A DNA stretch of 64,000 bases from positions 186,001-250,000 of the forward strand of contig NZ_JAPFRD010000011.1 in NCBI RefSeq assembly GCF_026183695.1, read 5' to 3'. Numbering within the stretch: position 1 is the stretch's first letter; the number at the start of each line of letters is the position of its first letter. The notes beneath the pieces were generated by a model that was given only the letters and a program-made list of their open reading frames with translations, was not told where the DNA came from and searched no databases. The translations under genes were made by a program, and so were the position numbers. Of this stretch, positions 55,905-64,000 are shown one piece after another. The stretch comes from Alteromonas aquimaris (lineage in GTDB: Bacteria; Pseudomonadota; Gammaproteobacteria; Enterobacterales; Alteromonadaceae).

Positions 55905-57734
55905 TTATTCACTATTGGCTGGCTGGGCCAACGCCTCTTCCACATGCTTTGAAAATGGTTCTGCGCGCATAAAACCCGTCACACGATACTGTTTCAATTC
56001 ATTCCCATTTTTATCAAAAAATAAAATGGTGGGTAACCCCAGAATGTCAAAATGTTCCTGAAATGTCAGATTAGTTGGCGTATTGTCGGTTAAATCAATT
56101 TGCATCCACTCAGTGTTGGCCAGGGCTTGTTGCACACGTTTGTCTGGGAAGGTGTACTTCTCAAATTCTTTACATGCAACACACCAATCCGCATATAGAT
56201 CTACCATGACCGACTTGCCTTGCGCATTTGCCTGGGCCAGTTTTTCTTCGAAATCAGTGAGATCCTTTACCACCAAAAATTCAGGATGATTAGCGGCATC
56301 CACGCTTTCAGCATCTGACGAGAAGGTACCTTTAAAATTAAGTGCTTGTTGTAACGCCTGATAACCCACTAGCACACTGATAAATAATCCTACAAAAATG
56401 ATGGCTGAGCGGAGCCCCTTCATAAATGTCGGGGAGGTATTTTGGTTCATTACCTGATAATAGGTAAACGTTGCCAAACCTAGCACAGCCCAGGTCAGAT
56501 CGATGTAGAGGTTACTCCAGAGCCGTTCTATAAAGAACAAGGCTACAGCCAGCATCATGAATCCAAAGGTAACTTTGACCACATTCATCCAGTTACCTGC
56601 TTTGGGTAAAAGTTTGCCTCCACTCATACCAAACAACATAAGGGGTATACCCATGCCGATACTGAGTACATACAGTGATATAAAGCCTAAAAACATGTCA
56701 CCTGTTTGCGCTATAAAGAGCAGTATTCCAGTAAGCGGTGCAGTAGTGCAAGGGGAGGCAATGAGACCAGACAGCACGCCCATGATGAATACGCCGCCCA
56801 TCTTGCCGCGCGATTGCGAATTGCTTAAATTATTAAGCTTTTCCTGCCAACTAGCGGGTAATTGCAAATTGTAGGTGCCGAACATAGCCAGCGCGAGGAG
56901 AATAAAAATAATGATGAAAGTGATTAAGATAATGGGATGCTGTAACGCCGCCTGAAATTGCACACCCGCCGACGCGACCGCGAGTCCAAGCAAGGAATAG
57001 GTAATCGCCATGCCCTGTACATAAACAAAGGACAGCATGAAGCTGTGGCCTATCGAGGCACCTTTACCTTGTCCTAAAATTATGCCTGATAAAATGGGGT
57101 ACATGGGAAAAACGCAAGGCGTAAACGCCAGCCCAATCCCTAACGCTAGGAACAGTAATAATGTAATGAGCAGGTCATCTTGGGTTAACTTCGCTGCTAA
57201 ATCATATTGCTGGGACTGGAAGCTTGACGCGCCGGCGTTGCCCCCCGCATTTGTGGTACTGGCTGCATTTTCGCCCGCCCCTTCAACTTTGGACAGATAA
57301 ACAATTTTTGTGGTCGGCGGGTAACATAAACCGGCATCCGCACAGCCTTGAAAGCGCAGTTTTACGACCCCGTCCTGTTCAGCGGACTCAATAGGATAAT
57401 TCAGCGTAACGCTGTCGTAGTACACTTCGCTCAACCCGAAAAACTCATCTTCTTTTTCTTTAGCCGGCGGGAACGTTGGCTCACCAAGTACAGCGTTTTT
57501 CGTGACGGTTTTAAATTGATGTTTATATAGATAGTAGCCTTCTGCCACCGTAAAATGGATTTGCAGATTGTTATCTTGCTGTTGAAATTCAAACTTAAAG
57601 GCTTGATCAACAGGAAGAAACTCAGGTTCATCTGTAAATAGATTGGTTAACTGATCGTCAGCCGTGATTTGCGCACAGCATGGATAGGCCACACATAGGG
57701 CCAGTAGGAATATTAGCGCATGTTTCATTTTCAT
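55905..57734 (-). CDS. dsbD: Thiol:disulfide interchange protein DsbD
   Basis: A 609-residue inner-membrane reductant transporter. Order: signal peptide, N-terminal periplasmic domain with the Cys pair in GCADAGLCYPP, a TM core of eight helices with redox Cys in AFTPCVFPMYP and ASPCTTAPLTG, and a C-terminal thioredoxin domain with WCVACKEFEKY. It moves electrons from thioredoxin to periplasmic proteins, including for cytochrome c maturation. It is downstream of cutA in one transcript. Confidence 0.96.
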   Translation of the reverse strand: MKMKHALIFLLALCVAYPCCAQITADDQLTNLFTDEPEFLPVDQAFKFEFQQQDNNLQIHFTVAEGYYLYKHQFKTVTKNAVLGEPTFPPAKEKEDEFFGLSEVYYDSVTLNYPIESAEQDGVVKLRFQGCADAGLCYPPTTKIVYLSKVEGAGENAASTTNAGGNAGASSFQSQQYDLAAKLTQDDLLITLLLFLALGIGLAFTPCVFPMYPILSGIILGQGKGASIGHSFMLSFVYVQGMAITYSLLGLAVASAGVQFQAALQHPIILITFIIIFILLALAMFGTYNLQLPASWQEKLNNLSNSQSRGKMGGVFIMGVLSGLIASPCTTAPLTGILLFIAQTGDMFLGFISLYVLSIGMGIPLMLFGMSGGKLLPKAGNWMNVVKVTFGFMMLAVALFFIERLWSNLYIDLTWAVLGLATFTYYQVMNQNTSPTFMKGLRSAIIFVGLFISVLVGYQALQQALNFKGTFSSDAESVDAANHPEFLVVKDLTDFEEKLAQANAQGKSVMVDLYADWCVACKEFEKYTFPDKRVQQALANTEWMQIDLTDNTPTNLTFQEHFDILGLPTILFFDKNGNELKQYRVTGFMRAEPFSKHVEEALAQPANSE

Positions 57735-57792
57735 TTAATACATCTCTACCACTTCTTTGTAATAACTTTATCGAGCTAACCTGATTAATGAC

Positions 57793-58110
57793 CTAAGTGC
57801 CTGTCTGTTCATGGATCCAACTGATATAGGAGTCACTCCCTTGTACATCAGGCATGACCACCCACTCCGGCACATCATAAGGGTGATGTTTATTGACCAA
57901 CAGGAACGCCTCTTCAACTCTGTCTGTGACAGTTTTGATCATGAGCTGGCACTCTGTATCGGTTACTACCTTTTCATCCCACCGATATATAGCTGTCACT
58001 TTAGGGATGATTTTCACGCAGGCCGCCAGGTTTTTTTCCACCAAGACTGTAGCAACTCTCTTAGCCAGGTTTTCTTCTGGAACGGTGCAAAGTACGATGC
58101 AGACTGACAT
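57793..58110 (-). CDS. cutA: Divalent cation tolerance protein CutA
   Basis: A 105-residue trimeric ferredoxin-like protein. Family phrases include VLCTVPEENLAKRVATVLVE, NLAACVKIIP, ITAIYRW-type strand (VTAIYRWDEKV) and HPYDVPEWVV. CutA is linked to copper tolerance, but its exact role is unclear. It is divergent from fxsA and upstream of dsbD, the usual enteric order. Confidence 0.95.
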   Translation of the reverse strand: MSVCIVLCTVPEENLAKRVATVLVEKNLAACVKIIPKVTAIYRWDEKVVTDTECQLMIKTVTDRVEEAFLLVNKHHPYDVPEWVVMPDVQGSDSYISWIHEQTGT

Positions 58111-58302
58111 GGTATAATCCTTTGGTTAATAAAAATTAACGATATTAGTCAGCTTAGCACGATCTAACTATAAGCATCGATTGTAAAAAGACCGCTAATA
58201 TACGAATTATCATTCACTTTTTATAAATTAACTTAATGTAGTTGTCATTTAGGGGAATCGCCCCATTTCTAATCATTAAGGTCATTTAAGCAGGATATCG
58301 TT

Positions 58303-58791
58303 TTGCGCAATTTGTTTTTACTATTCGCCATCATGCCAATTGTCGAAATCGCTCTGTTGGTGCAGGTGGGTGGTATCATCGGAGGCTGGAACACAATTGC
58401 TCTGGTGTTAATCAGTGCGTTTGTGGGGGCCTATTTTGTTCGTCGTGAGGGAGTGCATACATTAACCACTGCACAACAGAAGATGCAGTCGAACCAGATT
58501 CCCGGTCAGGAATTACTGGAAGGCTTGATGTTACTGGTGGCTGGGGTATTACTAGTGACGCCGGGCTTCATTACCGATATATTCGGTTTGGCGCTGGTTC
58601 TGCCGCCCTCGCGAAAATATATCGCCAAAAAACTAAAGAAACACTTATCGATGCATGTGGTAAGTGGCTCAGCATTTCAATCGCAGCAATATTACCATTC
58701 CTCCGCCCAGGCTCCTGATAAGGATGAAGATATTATAGAAGGCGAATATCAGGAAAAATCTGACACGAACAAGCCGAAGCGACTGGATTAA
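58303..58791 (+). CDS. fxsA: FxsA family membrane protein
   Basis: A 162-residue inner-membrane protein with hydrophobic segments at about residues 3-20, 25-44 and 72-98, and the family phrases PIVEIALLVQVGGIIGGWNT and LLVTPGFITDIFGLALVLP. The cytoplasmic tail is polar. Overexpressed FxsA in E. coli relieves F-exclusion of phage T7. The start is TTG with AGGA upstream. It lies directly before groESL. Confidence 0.93.
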   Translation: MRNLFLLFAIMPIVEIALLVQVGGIIGGWNTIALVLISAFVGAYFVRREGVHTLTTAQQKMQSNQIPGQELLEGLMLLVAGVLLVTPGFITDIFGLALVLPPSRKYIAKKLKKHLSMHVVSGSAFQSQQYYHSSAQAPDKDEDIIEGEYQEKSDTNKPKRLD

Positions 58792-58818
58792 AATTTTTTC
58801 AGATTTTTTTCAGTTTAC

Positions 58819-58850
58819 CCCTTGAGATTGTTTCGTGACTACCCCATTTA
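58819..58850 (+). promoter_or_regulatory. Sigma-32 heat-shock promoter of groESL
   Basis: The -35 region CCCTTGAG (58819-58826) and the -10 region CCCCATTTA (58842-58850) are separated by 15 bases, matching the RpoH consensus (CTTGAAA, then CCCCATNT). No CIRCE inverted repeat is present, so RpoH rather than HrcA control is indicated. Confidence 0.88.
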
Positions 58851-58981
58851 TCCACGCAGAAACAAATCATGCCTGTTTAAGGGAATAGCCATAAGCAGGC
58901 TCACCGTAAAAGCTTTGTACCTTTAGCGTGGCAAAGCGAATATGAAACTTAAAAATAGTTGGATTTTCAGGAGACTTGAAA

Positions 58982-59272
58982 ATGGCAATTCGTCCTTTAC
59001 ATGATCGCGTAATTATCAAGCGCGCTGAGCAAGAAACCAAATCTGCTGGTGGTATTGTGTTAACTGGTTCCGCAGCAGAAAAATCAACCCGTGGCGAAGT
59101 TATCGCTGTAGGAAATGGTCGCATCCTAGACAATGGTGATGTGAAAGCTTTGGATGTAAAAGTTGGCGACACCGTTATTTTTAATGATGGTTATGGCGTG
59201 AAAACTGAAAAGCTGGACGGCGAAGAAGTGCTGATCGTAAGCGAAAGCGACATCCTGGCGATTGTCGAGTAA
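58982..59272 (+). CDS. groS: Co-chaperonin GroES
   Basis: A 96-residue co-chaperonin forming the lid of the GroEL cage. It begins [20 protein letters not shown] and has the mobile loop [20 protein letters not shown] 58982 follows AGGAGA at good spacing; an upstream TTG adds only two residues. It is first in the groESL operon under a sigma-32 promoter. Confidence 0.98.
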   Translation: MAIRPLHDRVIIKRAEQETKSAGGIVLTGSAAEKSTRGEVIAVGNGRILDNGDVKALDVKVGDTVIFNDGYGVKTEKLDGEEVLIVSESDILAIVE

Positions 59273-59293
59273 TCATCAATTAACTGATTTTAG

Positions 59294-60943
<1,650 letters not shown>

Positions 60944-60972
60944 TCACATCCCGCTGACACCGCTCCAGAAAA

Positions 60973-61000
60973 AGCGCTGAGAAATCAGCGCTTTTTTTTT
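60973..61000 (+). terminator. Terminator of groESL
   Basis: An 8-bp perfect stem AGCGCTGA / TCAGCGCT with a GAAA tetraloop is followed by nine T residues. Confidence 0.95.
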
Positions 61001-61099
61001 GATCGTGCTAATTTGTAAGAATATAGGTCTGATGGATACGCCGTTCACTATGCTAAAATAGCCTCCTTAACTTCATAGGTGAGATAAGGGAACATCTTT

Positions 61100-63457
61100 T
61101 TGGACAAGCGAATTATCATTCACATAGGGCCGCCTAAAACAGGTAGTTCAGCGATTCAGTTTTTTTTATTGCGCAATGCAAAGAAACTCAAACAATCAGG
61201 TATATGGTATCCCTCACATTCCACGGATAAAAATAATATAAGTTCTGGTAATGCACGTGAGATATGTTCTGAAGATAAAGATGGACGTTTACTCGCTGAC
61301 CCAGACAAGCTGAGCAAATTAATAACCAAATTCAATAGAAACAGCGAACTTCATACATTGGTGTTAAGCTCAGAGTCGTTCTTCAGGATTGCGGAATCTC
61401 TTGCCGCATTAATCCCCAATGCCGAGTTCATCGCATTCTTAAGAAATCCCATTGAATATGCCATGTCAATTTATAACCAGTCCGTTAAACGGCATGGTAA
61501 TACTAACGTGTTCCTACCGCCTGCAAAGTTGAACATGGGACAATGGAAAACGATTGTAAAGCTTTCTCAAGTTGTTAATGAGAAAAACCTTCATCTTTGT
61601 CGTTATAAATCTGCAGAGAGTCACGAGAATATTTTAGATGATATCGCGGCGATTCTGCGCATTAATATGCCAACCATGAATTCAGATAATTCTAAGATAA
61701 ACTCTTCCTATTCGTTTGCTGCAATCGAATTAAAAAGGTGGCTAAACCAGCTGGATGTTAACGGGGTTCAGCAACAACTGGATAATTTTCTGCAGCGTAC
61801 AAGCGAACATTCCCGCCCCTACAGGTTATTGTCAGACACAAAATTGCAGTCTTTTACTATTCAATTTCAAAAGCATATTGAAAAGTTTTCGACGTTGCTG
61901 GAGAAAACTGAGTTAGCCAAGTTAAGTAATGAGATCAATGGATTAAAATCGTATCCGTTTAAAGCTCAATCTGAGTTTTATCCTGAGGTGCAGACGCTTA
62001 TCAAAAAAATGAAAGATGAAGAACCTGATCTTTATCACGCGGTGGGTGCCCTGGTTATTAAAGCTAATAATAATCTAATTTCAAGTAGATACGGTGAGTG
62101 TTTTCGTCTCACGCCTTGGCAAAAAATGGTAGCAAGCACACAACTAACGGCAAAGGTACTAGGTCAACGAATTAAACGCATTTTAAAACAACATATTGCG
62201 CAGGAAAGAAGATTTAAGCTACCTCAGGATCAACATGTCGATATTGTAAGTCCCGCACACCTGATCCCCCTTAGCAGTCATTCTGCACCTAGCAGAATTT
62301 ATGGGGGCATAGCGGGAAATAACGTGCCTGCGACGGCCCAACAATACAGAGGGAATCGCGCCAAGAACGAAAACATGATTGTAGAAAGCGTTTCTCAGCT
62401 GGACTATCTTCATGAAAATGACCAACAAGCACGATGGGTCCGTTCGGGAACCTATTACTATGGAGGACCGGTTTTCTCTAATTTTGGCCATTTTCTTGCT
62501 GAATGCGTTCACCGCTTACGTCCTTATAATTACTTGAGCGAAGCAAACGTAAAAGGCGTTATATTTCAACCAAAACGCCGCCCCGAAGTGGTAAAGTTAC
62601 GTTTCCCTATCTTACCGCCACATTTTTATGACACATTAAAATATCTGGGCGTGCCTAAATCGAAAGTGATAATTCAGACCCGAGCTATGTCTGTTAGCAA
62701 TCTTATTGTTAGCGAGCAGGAAAGTATTTTCCGGTCAGGCTTACCCGTCAGTGAAGATTACCTCCAATTTCTGAAATTCTGTGAAAGACGCGCTGGAATT
62801 GAGCGTGATGCGCAAAGGCCGAGAAAAGTCTATGTAAGCCGTACGCCCTTTTTATTGCGCGGCGCGCTCGCGGGAGAAGCGTATATTGATAAGCTGATGG
62901 AAGAAAACAATTTTTATGTTTTCAGACCCGAGAAATTTTCATTAATAGAGCAACTGAAAATTTATAAAAGTGCTGACACACTGGTATTCGCCGAAGGTGG
63001 TGCGGTGCATGTTTTGGAACTGCTAGGCCCCCTGCAGGCAGATGTACACATTTTACAACGCAGAGTTCATTCGCCACGGGTGTTCGCGCAGATTCTCTCG
63101 CCGCGAGTAAATAGTACAAGTTACTACTCTTCAGTATACGAATTGCCGTCACTTTTCGCGTTAAAAGAGGCTAACAATATCGCTCATGGAAGTGCGCTTT
63201 CTATTCCTGATGTTCAGGCGATGGAATCCTATCTAACGGAAAAACTGAAGTTAACCGGATTTGATAAAACGCAATACGCAAAACAAATTTACACAGATGT
63301 AAACAGGTATTTCGACCACTACAGACCCATCTTGTCTACGAATAATCAGCTTAAACATTGTTTGACTGACTACGTAGACGAGATCAATAGGTTGGCACCG
63401 CAGCTAATAAGACAAAGTGGTGAACTAAGGGGGCTGCAAAACCTCAGGCACAGTTGA
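61100..63457 (+). CDS. Sulfotransferase-like / GT61 glycosyltransferase fusion protein
   Basis: A 785-residue protein with no membrane segment or signal. Residues about 1-200 look like a sulfotransferase: IIIHIGPPKTGSSAIQFFLL carries the PAPS-binding loop, and VLSSESFFRI and AEFIAFLRNPIEYAMSIYNQ follow in the expected order. Residues about 440-690 resemble GT61 (DUF563) glycosyltransferases: GGPVFSNFGHFLAECVHRLR, RPRKVYVSR and VFAEGGAVHVLELLG. A fusion would join sugar transfer and sulfation of a surface polysaccharide; this is inference. The start is TTG at 61100 with AAGGGA upstream. AT content is higher than in the preceding groESL genes. Confidence 0.78.
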   Translation: MDKRIIIHIGPPKTGSSAIQFFLLRNAKKLKQSGIWYPSHSTDKNNISSGNAREICSEDKDGRLLADPDKLSKLITKFNRNSELHTLVLSSESFFRIAESLAALIPNAEFIAFLRNPIEYAMSIYNQSVKRHGNTNVFLPPAKLNMGQWKTIVKLSQVVNEKNLHLCRYKSAESHENILDDIAAILRINMPTMNSDNSKINSSYSFAAIELKRWLNQLDVNGVQQQLDNFLQRTSEHSRPYRLLSDTKLQSFTIQFQKHIEKFSTLLEKTELAKLSNEINGLKSYPFKAQSEFYPEVQTLIKKMKDEEPDLYHAVGALVIKANNNLISSRYGECFRLTPWQKMVASTQLTAKVLGQRIKRILKQHIAQERRFKLPQDQHVDIVSPAHLIPLSSHSAPSRIYGGIAGNNVPATAQQYRGNRAKNENMIVESVSQLDYLHENDQQARWVRSGTYYYGGPVFSNFGHFLAECVHRLRPYNYLSEANVKGVIFQPKRRPEVVKLRFPILPPHFYDTLKYLGVPKSKVIIQTRAMSVSNLIVSEQESIFRSGLPVSEDYLQFLKFCERRAGIERDAQRPRKVYVSRTPFLLRGALAGEAYIDKLMEENNFYVFRPEKFSLIEQLKIYKSADTLVFAEGGAVHVLELLGPLQADVHILQRRVHSPRVFAQILSPRVNSTSYYSSVYELPSLFALKEANNIAHGSALSIPDVQAMESYLTEKLKLTGFDKTQYAKQIYTDVNRYFDHYRPILSTNNQLKHCLTDYVDEINRLAPQLIRQSGELRGLQNLRHS

Positions 63458-63707
63458 CCCGAATAAAGCAGGAATAAGTCAACACGAGCAATGCGACAAT
63501 GACAGGATTGTAAATGAGGCATTATCGACCAGGGCGCATCAAGTGGTATGCACCTCAGGGCGTTAAATTTGAATATTTTATCGCTGCGAACTAAGTGTTA
63601 CTTCCAATACCATACTTGTCATTCTTCTTGCATGCACATGCTTAAACCTAAGTGGTAATTTTCATGCCAGGTTGTTTTCGGTTAATTTAGAAGTGAATTG
63701 TAATTGT

Positions 63708-64000
63708 ATGTCGTTAAAAAAATTTGCCATTCGAAGTGTAAGAAGTCTTGTATTGGTCAAGCTTTCCGGCGAATGGAGCATGTCCACCGACCTCAGCTAT
63801 CTATCTGAATTGGCTGAACATATAGCGCGCGTAAAAGCGCGCAAATATTGTGTGTTTGTGGATATGAGAGGGTGGCAACTCGAGCAGCCCGTTGCGCATG
63901 AAGTAGCGAAAACGGATGTACGATTTGACCGGCGCTCTCAAAAAGGTGAGTGTTGGCTCCAAGCAACACCACAGCAAGCAAACTATTTGGTGAAATTTTT
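63708..64000 (+). CDS. Start of an unrecognised gene, cut by the window edge
   Basis: An open frame from ATG 63708 to the end of the window (97 codons, no stop). The product begins MSLKKFAIRSVRSLVLVKLS and continues with YCVFVDMRGWQLEQP, an alternating strand/helix pattern that loosely recalls STAS-type domains. No family can be assigned from this fragment. The ribosome site is weak. Confidence 0.55.
   Translation, partial: MSLKKFAIRSVRSLVLVKLSGEWSMSTDLSYLSELAEHIARVKARKYCVFVDMRGWQLEQPVAHEVAKTDVRFDRRSQKGECWLQATPQQANYLVKF

Noticed and set aside
58200..58220. Fur-like sequence between cutA and fxsA
   Set aside because: Only 13 of 19 positions match the full Fur consensus, and the same GAATTATCATTCAC string also occurs inside the coding region near 61110, so it is not specific.
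63608..63665. Possible further copy of the TAATACCA repeat (AATACCA ... TGGTAATT)
   Set aside because: Only seven bases of the left end match, the right end differs and the interior shows no similarity to the copies at 45678 and 52583.

Overview
The window looks like a chromosomal segment of a marine gammaproteobacterium of the order Alteromonadales, probably Alteromonadaceae. That placement is inferred from gene order and protein character; no rRNA lies in the window. Moderate GC, dense operons, several TTG starts, a complete type II secretion cluster, a PEP-CTERM protein and multi-repeat DUF5666 and WD40 proteins all fit. I see no tRNA, rRNA, CRISPR array, prophage or transposase gene.

Layout. 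(1) 0-15 kb is the slyX/yhe neighbourhood known from enterics: WD40 fragment, slyX, yheV, yheS, a TIGR02444 protein, yheT and yheU. It is interrupted by an M24 peptidase, a secreted catalase-peroxidase KatG, an acidic repeat lipoprotein, a DUF748 protein, a PEP-CTERM protein and a DUF5666 lipoprotein. (2) 15-20 kb holds yceI, cysQ, nudE, yrfG, yjjX and a succinate-semialdehyde-type dehydrogenase. (3) 19.8-31.2 kb is a 12-gene minus-strand operon gspCDEFGHIJKLMN, with no prepilin peptidase (gspO) here. (4) 31.3-38.1 kb holds hslR, hslO, pckA, envZ/ompR, a DUF3703 gene and prkB. (5) 38.2-44.6 kb is the minus-strand purine/fis/prmA neighbourhood: purD, a secreted methyltransferase, purH, fis, dusB and prmA. 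(6) 44.7-52.7 kb is an accessory block separating prmA from accC, genes that lie close together in many gammaproteobacteria. It carries a substrate-binding protein, S10 peptidase, HiPIP, CPXCG protein, HNH protein, a FAN1-like nuclease fused to a DEDDh exonuclease, an unknown protein and a Tat-exported oxidoreductase. (7) 52.7-60.9 kb returns to the conserved order accC, accB, aroQ, M23 peptidase, dsbD, cutA, fxsA, groES and groEL. (8) 61-64 kb has a large sulfotransferase/GT61 fusion and the start of another gene that runs off the window.

The most notable signal is in the accessory block. The FAN1-like VRR-NUC protein has a complete C-terminal DnaQ-type exonuclease domain, and a near-consensus LexA box (14 of 16 positions) lies just upstream. 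This suggests an SOS-induced single-polypeptide nuclease for crosslink or lesion processing. The larger part of the block (about 45.7-52.7 kb) is bounded by two related repeats in the same orientation that begin TAATACCA; the better preserved copy has perfect 8-bp terminal inverted repeats. Other readable regulation includes a strong sigma-32 promoter before groESL, a Fur-like box before the HiPIP gene, a 20-bp perfect palindrome before dusB-fis, and an orphan plus-strand terminator that may end an sRNA.
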